Positions 34,313 through 41,365 of a stretch of 41,365 bases of DNA are shown piece after piece. The notes under the pieces are model-generated. The model saw only the letters and a list, made by a program, of their open reading frames with translations. It was not told where the DNA came from and ran no database searches. The stretch spans positions 237 to 41,601 of the forward strand of contig DIWG01000022.1 in the NCBI GenBank assembly GCA_002423465.1, read 5' to 3'. How positions within the stretch are numbered: position 1 is the first letter of the stretch; each line of letters opens with the position of its first letter. Made by a program: the position numbers and the translations under genes. The DNA comes from Syntrophaceae bacterium UBA6112. GTDB lineage: Bacteria > Desulfobacterota > Syntrophia > Syntrophales > UBA5619.

Positions 34313-34915
34313 TCAGCGGCGGACCCCACGACTGCGCTTCCGAACGGAGAAGCCGAAGCGCCCGATGCGGCGCCCCAGTGCGAAATACTGTCCGTGGGCG
34401 AATGCCAGCAGGCCGCATTTCTCCAGGCGGAGACGCCCCTTTCCGTCGATCAGGTCCGCGGAAACCTGCACGGCGACCACCTCCGCCACGAACATCGTAT
34501 GCGATCCCAGTTCCAGGGATTGCCGGACGCGGCATTCGATGTTGAGCGGACACTCCCGAACGATCGGCGGACCAACTTTCAGGGCCGGGGCAGGCGTCAA
34601 ACCCGCCCCCGAGAATTTGTCCTCGTTGCGCCCGGAAACGACACCGCACCAGTCCACCGCCCTTGCCTGCCCGGCTGAGGGCACATTCACGACAAACTCA
34701 CGCATGGTTCGGATGATTTCATGGGAATACCGTTCGGGACGGACGGAGATCGACAGCATCGGCGGATCACTGCAGATGTTTCCCGCCCACGCAATCGTGA
34801 TCAGGTTTGGTTTCCACGCCTGCGTCCCCCCGCAGCTCACCAAAACCGGCGGCGCCGGCGACAGAACGTTCCCGGGTTTCCAGGATTGTTTTTCGATGGT
34901 TTCTTTTCTTGCCAT
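34313..34915 (-). CDS. Flavin reductase-family protein
   Basis: A 200-residue FMN-binding split barrel of the flavin_Reduct/DIM6-NTAB family. Blocks: PPVLVSCGG, PNLITIAWAGNICSDPPMLS, SVRPERYSHEIIRTMREFVVNVPS, and a C-terminal LLAFAHGQYFALGRRIGRFG. Likely binds FMN and may work as a flavin reductase or redox protein, as in flavoredoxin of sulfate reducers. The ribosome site is AAGGAAACCACCGC. It lies 47 bases downstream of the GlcG-like gene on the same strand. Confidence 0.9.
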   Translation of the reverse strand: MARKETIEKQSWKPGNVLSPAPPVLVSCGGTQAWKPNLITIAWAGNICSDPPMLSISVRPERYSHEIIRTMREFVVNVPSAGQARAVDWCGVVSGRNEDKFSGAGLTPAPALKVGPPIVRECPLNIECRVRQSLELGSHTMFVAEVVAVQVSADLIDGKGRLRLEKCGLLAFAHGQYFALGRRIGRFGFSVRKRSRGVRR

Positions 34916-34962
34916 GCGGTGGTTTCCTTTCTTTGCCGGGTTCTCTTCCGTTCAGAACGGCC

Positions 34963-35412
34963 TCACCTTGCCAGGCTTTCCATGAGGGCGTCAACTCCCG
35001 CCTGAGAGACCACTTCATCCTGATCGGCGTGACCCGAGCTGCATCCGATGCCGCCGACGATGCGGCCCTCGTGGAAGACGGGAAGTCCGCCGGCAATGAT
35101 CATGAAGCGTCCCTGGTTGCTGACATGGATGCCGTATGAAGGCCCGCCCGGCATGCTGGTCTCTCCGTACGCGCGCGTCGACTTGCGCGCGGCGGCCGCC
35201 GTGAAGGCCTTGCTGATCGCGATATTGATACTGGTGATGCGCGCATTGTCCATGCGGTGAAACATCAGCAAGGAACCGCTGCCGTCGGTGATGGCGATAT
35301 CCATGTCGACACCGATTTCACGCGCCTTTGCCTCTGCCGCGTCCATCATGACGCGGGCATCGTCGAGGGTAAGCCTGGGAACCATCTCCATGACAATGAC
35401 CTCCTGATTCAT
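34963..35412 (-). CDS. GlcG/HbpS-family (DUF336) haem-degrading-like protein
   Basis: A 149-residue protein with the DUF336 pattern: LTLDDARVMMDAAEAKAREI, MDIAITDGSGSLLMFHRMD, SINIAISKAFTAAA and GGLPVFHEGRIVGGIGCSSG. Family members include HbpS, which binds haem, and GlcG near glycolate genes; a corrinoid-linked relative (PduO C-terminal domain) shares the fold. The role here is open. The start could be the ATG at 35412 or 35391. Divergent from the CoA-transferase across a 373-base gap. Confidence 0.88.
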   Translation of the reverse strand: MNQEVIVMEMVPRLTLDDARVMMDAAEAKAREIGVDMDIAITDGSGSLLMFHRMDNARITSINIAISKAFTAAAARKSTRAYGETSMPGGPSYGIHVSNQGRFMIIAGGLPVFHEGRIVGGIGCSSGHADQDEVVSQAGVDALMESLAR

Positions 35413-35528
35413 TCCGATTCACATCGAAAGGGGCCGCCCTCCCTCAAGGTTCTCCGGATCTCCCCGGAAAATTTCAAGAGTGAAGAACGCCTCCTGATTG
35501 ATCTTCTTTATGGACCTGATTTTCCGAA

Positions 35529-35557
35529 TTGCGCAAATTACCGTGTATTCATATCAC
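35529..35557 (+). promoter_or_regulatory. Weak candidate promoter for the CoA-transferase gene
   Basis: TTGCGC (35529-35534), 17-base spacer, TATCAC (35552-35557). Each hexamer matches four of six bases. Leader to the ATG at 35786 would be about 220 bases. Confidence 0.3.
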
Positions 35558-35579
35558 AATTAGCCGGGGAATAACATCC

Positions 35580-35789
35580 ATGAGTCGCGATACCTGCATA
35601 TTCGTCCACACTGGCGATTTGCGCCAGTTCCCGGTTGCCTGCCACCCTTTCGTGAACGGGAAAATTTCTCTTGTCAGCAGACTCAGAATCGAATATGAGA
35701 GGCAGTTTTTCACGGCACATCCGAAGGTGTGGAAGGCCGGACGAAAGAACCGGATCATCATTCAGGTAGGGATAAAGGGAGATGTATGA
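35580..35789 (+). CDS. Possible 69-residue ORF coupled to the CoA-transferase
   Basis: An ATG at 35580 preceded by GGGGAATAACATCC opens a 69-codon frame, MSRDTCIFVHTGDLRQFPVA at its start. It ends in a TGA that overlaps the CoA-transferase ATG as ATGA, the usual sign of translational coupling. No family is recognised. It could be a real leader-encoded protein or a chance frame in a structured leader. Confidence 0.3.
   Translation: MSRDTCIFVHTGDLRQFPVACHPFVNGKISLVSRLRIEYERQFFTAHPKVWKAGRKNRIIIQVGIKGDV
35610..35628. promoter_or_regulatory. Perfect dyad in the CoA-transferase leader
   Basis: ACTGGCG-ATTTG-CGCCAGT, a perfect 7-5-7 inverted repeat. It lies downstream of the weak promoter candidate and could be an operator or an RNA hairpin. 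No second copy was seen in the window. Confidence 0.4.
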
Positions 35790-37300
35790 CAACACCGATA
35801 CAGCAGAAAATCCGCGACAAGAAGAGAACGCCTGAACAGATCGCCGGCATGGTGAAATCGGGGGACTGGATCAACCACGGAACCATGGGGGGCGATTCCA
35901 CGGTTTGCTCCGAGGCCGTCGCGAAAAGGCTCGGCCGCGGATCGGGACAACTCAAGGACATCGAGTTCTGGCTCCATGGAAACGCCTATCCTCATCCGGA
36001 ATTTCAGGATATCGACCCCTTGGAGCAGTACCACTGCATCCACAACTTTTTCTTCATGCCCTGGAATCGCAAGGCGCGGGACGCAAACAACGTGACCGAC
36101 TGGGCCCAGTGGGGCTGGGCATACGGCACCTGGGCCTACCATTACCGCTTCGCCAACGCCACCCGGGAAAACCGGGGGATGGATTGGTGGTTCAACGCCT
36201 CCACGGCCCCCGACCATCACGGATTTTTCAACATGTCCTACGGAACAAGCAACTGCAACGTCTACCGACAGACGGCAAAGAAGATCGTCTTCGAGGTCCG
36301 TTCCGACTACCCTTGGGCGGAAGGGGGCCGCTTCAACACGATTCATATCGACGAGATCGACTACTGGGTGGAGGTGGACTGCGCAAAGTACGCCTGGCCC
36401 CAGGTCAACGAGAGGGAAATCAGGCCCACGCCCGAGGAGGAGGCCATCGCGGGCCACATCATGACCATCATGCGGGATCGGGACGTCGTCCAACTCGGAA
36501 TCGGCGCGCTTCCCTCGGCCTGCGTCGCGGCAATGGCGGATGCCGGCTTCAGGGACCTCGGCATCCACACGGAGATGCTCAATTTCGGACTGATCAAGCT
36601 TATCGAATCGGGACAGGTCACCAACGCCTACAAGAACCTCGACAATCGCAAGAGCGTCTACACTTTCGCCTTCCCTTTCGACGCGCAGTGGTATTACGAC
36701 ACGATCGACCGGAACCAACAACTGGCCGTCTATGACTCCGGTTACACGAACAACCTCCAGAATATTACCCGGATCGACAACATGATTGCCATCGATAACT
36801 GCGTTGCCGTGGATCTCCTGGGTCAGCAGTGCTGTAGTTTCTATGAGATGCGGCCGATCTCCGGGACGGGCGGCTTCCTCCACTTCGTGATCTTCGCCGG
36901 CCATTCCCGCGGCGGTCGGGGCGTCGCCGCGATCACCTCGCGCAACAAGAAGGGCGCATCGAGGATCGTCCCCTTCCTCCCCACAGGATCCTCGGTGGAC
37001 GTCCCCGCCCAGTTTTCCCAGTACGTCTGCACCGAGTACGGGATCGTCAATCTTCGGGGGCTTTCCGGCTATGAAAGGGCCTCGGCACTGATCTCCATCG
37101 CCCACCCGGAAGACCGCGTCTGGCTGGAAGCGGCGGCGCGCAAGCACGGCCTGATCGCCCCGAAGTTTCCCGTCTCCATGCACCCTGAGGAGGGAAGCGG
37201 CCGGCGATACCCCTCTTACGAAGACCGGCGGAACTACAAGATGCCGCTGCACAGCGAGGTGTGGGGCTTCGATTGGGACCCCTTCCAGTCTGGAAAGTAG
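35786..37300 (+). CDS. Acetyl-CoA hydrolase/CoA-transferase-family protein (divergent)
   Basis: A 504-residue class I-like CoA-transferase of the Cat1/acetyl-CoA hydrolase family, which moves CoA between carboxylates. C-terminal half: GIGALPSACVAAMADAG, LGIHTEMLNFGLIKLIESG, NCVAVDLLGQQCCS, SGTGGFLHFVIFAGHSRGGR and YVCTEYGIVNLRGLSGYERA. Normal members read GGQxDF where this has GGFLHF, and the N-terminal half is unusually rich in Trp and His (WAQWGWAYGTWAYHYRF). Both suggest a specialised substrate. The ATG at 35786 has AAAGGGAGATGT upstream. Divergent from the GlcG-like/flavin reductase pair. Confidence 0.85.
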   Translation: MTTPIQQKIRDKKRTPEQIAGMVKSGDWINHGTMGGDSTVCSEAVAKRLGRGSGQLKDIEFWLHGNAYPHPEFQDIDPLEQYHCIHNFFFMPWNRKARDANNVTDWAQWGWAYGTWAYHYRFANATRENRGMDWWFNASTAPDHHGFFNMSYGTSNCNVYRQTAKKIVFEVRSDYPWAEGGRFNTIHIDEIDYWVEVDCAKYAWPQVNEREIRPTPEEEAIAGHIMTIMRDRDVVQLGIGALPSACVAAMADAGFRDLGIHTEMLNFGLIKLIESGQVTNAYKNLDNRKSVYTFAFPFDAQWYYDTIDRNQQLAVYDSGYTNNLQNITRIDNMIAIDNCVAVDLLGQQCCSFYEMRPISGTGGFLHFVIFAGHSRGGRGVAAITSRNKKGASRIVPFLPTGSSVDVPAQFSQYVCTEYGIVNLRGLSGYERASALISIAHPEDRVWLEAAARKHGLIAPKFPVSMHPEEGSGRRYPSYEDRRNYKMPLHSEVWGFDWDPFQSGK

Positions 37301-37586
37301 GCGTCCGGCGCATTTACCGTAGATCCGGTCACGATGAACGCTTCCCGGGGTGATTCATAATACGAACGGTGGGATATTGGCTCATCCAGTTCTTGTGTGC
37401 TTCCTGCTATACACACCCGCCTGTCTTACCTGAACATACATGATTACAAAGAAAAATGATCACATCTGTTTCAACTTATTTTTCCAATGACCCATTTGCC
37501 CAATCGCAAAACTTCCGCCATGGTGATATTATGCTTGGGTGCCGAGTCACAAAGCGACATCTATTTACCTTAGGGTAGGCAACGTC

Positions 37587-38216
37587 ATGGTCACGAAAAG
37601 AAAAAAGTTTCCGGTTTTCGGTCTGCTGGTTATCATGGTAAGTGCCGTTCTCATGGCTTGCACTTCCGACGCAAAGTCACCCCGTCTTGCCAGTGATGCG
37701 GTCATCCTCGCATTTGGTGACAGCCTGACCTTCGGAACCGGGGCAATAGTTACAGAAAGCTACCCGGCGATCTTGGAGCGCATGGTCGGTCGCCGGGTGG
37801 TTAATTCCGGGGTTCCGGGAGAAATAACCAGTGAAGGGTTGTTACGCCTGCCGGAGGTGCTCAGGCAAGAGAACCCTGCTCTCATGATCCTGTGCCACGG
37901 AGGCAATGACCTGATTCGGCGTTTGGATCGGAAGCAAACCGCCGATAATTTGCGGGCGATGATTCGGTTAGCGCAGGAGCGGGGAGTCACCGTTGTTATG
38001 ATCGCGGTGCCTTCTCTGGGTATTGCTTTGTCGCCCCCGCCCTTTTATCGAGAGACAGCCGTGGAACTGACAATCCCGTTTGAAGAGAATGCCGTGGCCA
38101 TGGTGCTGTCCGATGCTTCTCTCAGGTCCGATTATATCCATCCAAATGCCGCCGGATATCGTCGGCTGGCCGAGTCGATTGCAGTCCTTCTGAAGAAGAG
38201 CGGTGCGGTAGAGTAA
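37587..38216 (+). CDS. SGNH/GDSL-family esterase lipoprotein (TesA-like)
   Basis: A 209-residue secreted hydrolase. The N-terminus has a lipoprotein signal peptide: KRKK, hydrophobic core FGLLVIMVSAVL and lipobox LMAC with Cys about residue 25. The SGNH blocks are present: AFGDSLTFGTGA (Ser), NSGVPGEIT (Gly), LCHGGNDL (Asn) and SDYIHPNAAGY (Asp-x-x-His). It should be an outer- or inner-membrane-anchored esterase or lysophospholipase. The start is ATG 37587; a GTG at 37539 in the same frame would add 16 residues. The 286-base gap before it shows no strong promoter. The next gene starts 13 bases downstream. Confidence 0.9.
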   Translation: MVTKRKKFPVFGLLVIMVSAVLMACTSDAKSPRLASDAVILAFGDSLTFGTGAIVTESYPAILERMVGRRVVNSGVPGEITSEGLLRLPEVLRQENPALMILCHGGNDLIRRLDRKQTADNLRAMIRLAQERGVTVVMIAVPSLGIALSPPPFYRETAVELTIPFEENAVAMVLSDASLRSDYIHPNAAGYRRLAESIAVLLKKSGAVE

Positions 38217-38229
38217 AGGCGGTATCACA

Positions 38230-38610
38230 ATGGGAAAGATGGAATCGGAAAAACAAGACATTGAAGAGATGATTCCCAAGGTGATTCTGCCGGACGGGTA
38301 TCGAGGAAAGATACTGCTCGTATTGATTATCCGGGGGGAGAACAGCATGATGGCGCTTCGTTCGGGGGATTTGTGGCACCGGGAGATTCTCCGGAACACA
38401 CAGGTGGAGATGGTGAGAATCGGACTTGCAGACGTACGGGTGGAAGAGATGGGCGGTGCTTACCTGTGCTTCGAGGCGGATGGGTCGATACGGATCTGGG
38501 GAGGCAGCGACGATTTTGGGGCCTGTGACCTGGACTATGCCGCGGCGCTTTTGAGCGCCGCCAGGCCGGGTTGCCGCGTGGTCGTTTCAACGGGAGAAGT
38601 GGCGTCGTAA
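38230..38610 (+). CDS. Janus/Ocnus-family (PHPT1-like) protein, putative phosphohistidine phosphatase
   Basis: A 126-residue protein that aligns by eye over its full length with animal 14-kDa phosphohistidine phosphatase PHPT1. Shared points: IPKVILPDG near the start, the hydrophobic strand KILLVLII, LWHREIL with a His at the place of the catalytic His53 in EYHADIY, MGGAY for the GGGRI turn, SIRIWGGSDDFGACDLDYA for the IHVYGYS region, and a C-terminal strand CRVVVS. The fold is a small alpha/beta domain. Whether it dephosphorylates phosphohistidine is unknown; the basic active-site residues should be compared. Cotranscribed with the SGNH lipoprotein (13-base gap). Confidence 0.65.
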   Translation: MGKMESEKQDIEEMIPKVILPDGYRGKILLVLIIRGENSMMALRSGDLWHREILRNTQVEMVRIGLADVRVEEMGGAYLCFEADGSIRIWGGSDDFGACDLDYAAALLSAARPGCRVVVSTGEVAS

Positions 38611-38676
38611 TCCGAGCGGTTTAGTTGGCCAAGCCATTAACCCCACATGCTTGCTTGCCGGGGTAATCACCGCGAG

Positions 38677-39450
38677 TCAGAAGTTCTTTTTGACGCGGGC
38701 CCTCAGGTCTTCCAGCAGGTCGTGGCGGGTGAGGTCGAAATGGATCGGAGTGACGGTGATCATTCCCCGCTTGAGGGCGCCTGCGTCCGTATCGTCCTTT
38801 TCCTGCGGGGGAAGTTCGGTCTCTCCGGCAAGCCAGTAGTAGATGTTTTCGCGCGGATCGACCCGCTTGTCGAAGCTCTCCATCAGGCGCGCCCGGCCCT
38901 GCTTCGCGACCACGACACCCCCGATCTGCTCTTCTGGAATCGCCGGAACGTTTACGTTCAGCGCCACGTTCGGCAGCGGATTTTCGAGAATGAATGCGGC
39001 CATCTTCCGGGCGAAACGGGCGGCCGCCGAATAGTCCGCTTCGTCATGCGTATCCAGCGAAATCGCGAGTGAAGGCACCCCCAGGATTGCTGCCTCCGTG
39101 GCCGCGGAGACGGTCCCCGAATAGAGGACATTGATCCCCACGTTCGCCCCGCGATTGATCCCGGAGACGACCAGATCGACCGGCCCCTCCGCCAGTTCGC
39201 CGAGGCCGATCTTGACGCAGTCGGCCGGCGTTCCGAGGACGGCATAGCCGAGGAAGCCGCCGTTCTTCCTGGCTTTCCGCACCATTAACGGCCGAGAGAG
39301 CGTGATTGCGTGACCGACCGCGCTCTGTTCGACCTCGGGCGCCACGATGAGGCACTCCGCGTCTTGGGAGAGCTCCTGATAGAGGGCGAGGAGCCCCCGC
39401 GCATAGATCCCGTCGTCGTTGGTCAGAAGAAAACGTTTCGCCATCCTCAT
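38677..39450 (-). CDS. surE: 5'/3'-nucleotidase SurE
   Basis: A 257-residue metal-dependent nucleoside monophosphate phosphatase of standard length. Signature residues: LLTNDDGIYARG (Asp-Asp metal pair), APEVEQSAVGHAIT, VLGTPADCVKIG, SGINRGANVG (Asn) and YSGTVSAATEA. It dephosphorylates nucleotides and helps stationary-phase survival. The ATG at 39450 overlaps the stop of a short upstream frame in an ATGA. A second ATG at 39444 (MAKRFLL) is an alternative start. Convergent with the PHPT1-like gene across 66 bases. Confidence 0.95.
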   Translation of the reverse strand: MRMAKRFLLTNDDGIYARGLLALYQELSQDAECLIVAPEVEQSAVGHAITLSRPLMVRKARKNGGFLGYAVLGTPADCVKIGLGELAEGPVDLVVSGINRGANVGINVLYSGTVSAATEAAILGVPSLAISLDTHDEADYSAAARFARKMAAFILENPLPNVALNVNVPAIPEEQIGGVVVAKQGRARLMESFDKRVDPRENIYYWLAGETELPPQEKDDTDAGALKRGMITVTPIHFDLTRHDLLEDLRARVKKNF

Positions 39451-39508
39451 TTCACCTCGATGATCCGGCCGTCCTTGACCATCAGGACGTGCAGGAGCAA
39501 TCCCACAA
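39451..39508 (-). pseudogene. Short reading frame coupled to surE, possible gene remnant
   Basis: Immediately upstream of surE a minus-strand frame encodes GLLLHVLMVKDGRIIEVK and stops in the TGA that overlaps the surE ATG. The VKDGRIIEV ending looks like a real protein C-terminus. No ATG-led gene lies upstream in frame and an in-frame stop occurs about 90 bases further up, so this may be the tail of a deleted gene. Confidence 0.25.
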
Positions 39509-39575
39509 ATAAAGCACCACCCTGAATCCCGTTCGGGGAGGGGGAATTACTATTATTTTGACTGCATCATTGTTT

Positions 39576-40181
39576 TCACTTCCACTCTCCGGGGCAGAGG
39601 AACTTCATATAGCGCAGCGCCTCCTCGGCCAAGGGAGCCGAATCGATCCAGACGGAGGCCTCATGGTTGTATTTCAGGGCCGACTGCGTCAGGTTGTGAC
39701 TCCCGATCAGGAGATACCGCCGGTCGATGACAACAAGCTTCGTATGCGTCACCCGGTCCGGGGCGTCCATGCAGACTCGGATTCCACCCTGTTTCAGCCT
39801 CTCCGCCGTCTCGGCATTGTTCCGGTTGAGGTCGCCTGCATCCTGATTCCGTTCGATGACCACATCAACCCGAACGCCCCGCTTCGCCGCCGCGAGAAGG
39901 CGTTTCAGAACCGCTTCGGGATAACCCTTCGCATTCTCGATCGTCCGGAAGAGATAGGCGGAAAGGAAGACCTCCGATCGGGCGCGATCGACGCCGTCCA
40001 GGAGGGCGGTGAAGTAACCCCGGTCCAGGAGCAGCTTTGCCTCCACAACCGCCTGCGGCGAAGTGACCGCAGCCTTGACTCCGGGTTGCGCGGCGTCCCC
40101 CGCCGGCGGAAAAACCAGAAGGATCGGAAGAAACGCCGCCATGATCATCCGTCGCATCACCCCGTGAGCCTGTTTCATCAT
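39576..40181 (-). CDS. Secreted phospholipase D-like (HKD) nuclease
   Basis: A 201-residue protein with a signal peptide (RRMIMAAFLPILLVFPPAGDAA) and a single PLDc_2 domain. The HKD motif is complete: HTKLVVIDRRYLLIGSHNLT, with H, K and D in place and the following S/N. Single-HKD proteins of this size are the Nuc/EndA-type non-specific endonucleases that work as dimers. Export implies action on periplasmic or extracellular DNA. Several start codons (40181, 40178, 40157) are possible. Confidence 0.88.
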   Translation of the reverse strand: MMKQAHGVMRRMIMAAFLPILLVFPPAGDAAQPGVKAAVTSPQAVVEAKLLLDRGYFTALLDGVDRARSEVFLSAYLFRTIENAKGYPEAVLKRLLAAAKRGVRVDVVIERNQDAGDLNRNNAETAERLKQGGIRVCMDAPDRVTHTKLVVIDRRYLLIGSHNLTQSALKYNHEASVWIDSAPLAEEALRYMKFLCPGEWK

Positions 40182-40413
40182 CAGGTCCTCCGATTCACCC
40201 CCGTTCGCAGACCATCACCGGCCCCGCCACAGTTGGGTGGCGTGTGGGAACGATGAAAAAGAAGCTGTTGGGTGAGCGAGGTCACAGTCAGCCCGTCGAA
40301 CTGCGAACCACCACATGCAGCGCCAAACACCTCTCGACGGAGAGGTCAAATATACAGATCTCCCTCCACCCTTCTTCCGGATCTCTTATACCACATCGGA
40401 ATCCGTCGTCGAT

Positions 40414-40450
40414 AAAAAAAGCCCGGGCATCCGCGAGGGACGCCCGGGCT
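40414..40450 (-). terminator. Intrinsic terminator of dnaK
   Basis: On the minus strand AGCCCGGGC (40450-40442) pairs with GCCCGGGCT (40428-40420), with an inner TCC/GGA pairing, and is followed by seven T (40420-40414). It lies 16 bases after the dnaK stop. Confidence 0.88.
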
Positions 40451-40466
40451 AACGGTTCTGGATGAG

Positions 40467-41365
40467 TTACTTCTTCACATCCTCAAAGTCAGCGTCGACC
40501 ACGTCGTCATCCTTCTTGCCACCGCCTGCTTGAGCGCCCTCGCCCGGACCGGCATCCGCCCCGGGCTGGGGGCCGGCGCCCCCTCCCGCCTGCTGCGCGG
40601 TCTTTGCATACATTGCTTCCGCCAGTTTGTGGGAGGCGTTGGTCAACTCCTCCTGGGCGCTCTTGATCGCCTCAAGGTCGTCGCCCTCGATCGCCTTCCT
40701 CACCTTGGCGATCCCCTCCTCGATCTTCGCCTTCTCGGCGGCGTCGATCTTATCGCCGAACTCCTTGACGTTCTTTTCCACACTGTAGGCCATGGCATCG
40801 GCGTGGTTTCTCACTTCGATCAATTCCTTTTTCTTCTTGTCCTCCTCGGCATGGGCGTCGGCATCCTTCACCAGTTTCTTGATTTCTTCCTCCGACAGAC
40901 CGCTGGAGGCGGTGATCTTGATGCTCTGCTCCTTGCCGGTTCCCAGGTCCTTCGCCGAGACGTGGACAATGCCGTTCGCGTCGATGTCGAAGGTCACCTC
41001 GATCTGCGGCACGCCTCTCGGCGCCGCGGGAATCCCCACCAGTTCGAACCGCCCAAGCGTCCGGTTGTCGCCCGCCATGGACCGTTCCCCCTGGAGGACA
41101 TGGATGCTCACCGCCGGCTGGTTGTCCGCCGCCGTCGAAAAGACCTGGCTCTTCTTGGTCGGGATCGTCGTGTTCTTCTCGATCAGCCGCGTCATCACGC
41201 CGCCCAGCGTCTCGATGCCAAGGGACAGCGGCGTCACATCCAGGAGCAGGACGTCTTTCACGTCGCCGGTGAGGACACCACCCTGAATCGCCGCACCGAC
41301 CGCAACCACCTCGTCGGGATTAACACCCCGGTTGGGCTCTTTCCCGAAGATCTCCTTCACCTTCT
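40467..41365 (-). CDS. dnaK: Chaperone DnaK (C-terminal part; 5' end outside window)
   Basis: About 299 C-terminal residues of Hsp70. It begins within the nucleotide-binding domain end (KEIFGKEPNRGVNPDEVVA), then the interdomain linker DVLLLDVTPLSLGIETLGG, the substrate-binding beta domain (TTIPTKKSQVFSTAADNQ, VLQGERSMAGDN) and the alpha lid. The tail ends in GGKKDDDVVDADFEDVKK, close to the DVVDAEFEEVKD consensus bound by co-chaperones. The gene runs off the right edge; grpE or dnaJ neighbours cannot be seen. A strong terminator follows. Confidence 0.97.
   Translation of the reverse strand, partial: KVKEIFGKEPNRGVNPDEVVAVGAAIQGGVLTGDVKDVLLLDVTPLSLGIETLGGVMTRLIEKNTTIPTKKSQVFSTAADNQPAVSIHVLQGERSMAGDNRTLGRFELVGIPAAPRGVPQIEVTFDIDANGIVHVSAKDLGTGKEQSIKITASSGLSEEEIKKLVKDADAHAEEDKKKKELIEVRNHADAMAYSVEKNVKEFGDKIDAAEKAKIEEGIAKVRKAIEGDDLEAIKSAQEELTNASHKLAEAMYAKTAQQAGGGAGPQPGADAGPGEGAQAGGGKKDDDVVDADFEDVKK

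Overview
The window looks like a chromosomal segment from an anaerobic, GC-rich Desulfobacterota (deltaproteobacterial) organism, most likely Syntrophales or a relative. This is inferred from the gene set: NtrC-type sigma-54 control, a DVU0298-type HEAT protein, a TctABC importer, stand-alone acyl-CoA enzymes, iron-type alcohol dehydrogenase, TrpB2, paired MoeA proteins and a GAF-PAS-HD-GYP protein. No rRNA, tRNA or CRISPR array was seen.

Layout. 1-138 is the 3' end of an unrecognised gene. 246-3433 (minus) is a histidine kinase and NtrC-family regulator pair. Divergent from it lies a candidate sigma-54-dependent small RNA (about 3859-3979) with a near-consensus -24/-12 element, a 15-bp-stem terminator and an upstream 6-4-6 dyad. 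3988-4056 looks like the last codons of a lost Gfo/Idh/MocA oxidoreductase. 4065-7203 (minus) is tctC-tctB-tctA with a hairpin after tctC; 7393-8076 is a HEAT-repeat protein. 8395-12634 (plus) is a catabolic operon: GH88 unsaturated glucuronyl hydrolase, SDR, sugar isomerase/epimerase, Old Yellow Enzyme-like protein. It ends in a 17-codon stump of a CoA-transferase that runs into the 3' end of rarA. The 3980-12690 block therefore has broken genes at both ends and may be an acquired or rearranged module.

12687-14350 (minus) is rarA plus a small Cys-rich protein. 14568-17674 is a P2A-type ATPase behind a yybP-ykoY (Mn2+) riboswitch whose closing stem competes with an intrinsic terminator, so the pump is probably a Mn2+-induced exporter. 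17874-20961 (minus) is an XRE-cupin regulator, acyl-CoA dehydrogenase and TrpB2 operon, divergent from a long-chain acyl-CoA synthetase (21328-23112). An inverted repeat overlaps the synthetase -35 box and is a good operator candidate. 23322-24978 (minus) is a glycerol-dehydrogenase-like enzyme with an FMN-binding PNPOx-family protein. 25030 to about 25310 resembles a truncated group II intron (domain I only). 25402-28576 holds two moeA genes, the second fused to a periplasmic-binding-protein-like domain.

28818-34232 (plus) holds a c-di-GMP phosphodiesterase-like sensor, cupin, MORN-like repeat protein, tandem universal stress protein and MFS transporter. 34313-35412 (minus) is a flavin reductase and a GlcG/HbpS-like protein. 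35786-37300 is a divergent acetyl-CoA hydrolase/CoA-transferase-family protein. 37587-38610 is a lipoprotein SGNH esterase followed by a PHPT1-like (Janus/Ocnus) protein. 38677-40181 (minus) is surE and a secreted PLD-type nuclease. 40467 to the end is the C-terminal part of dnaK with its terminator.

The two most notable signals are RNA-level: the candidate sigma-54 sRNA next to its likely activator, and the Mn2+ riboswitch that gives a substrate to an otherwise generic 'calcium' ATPase.
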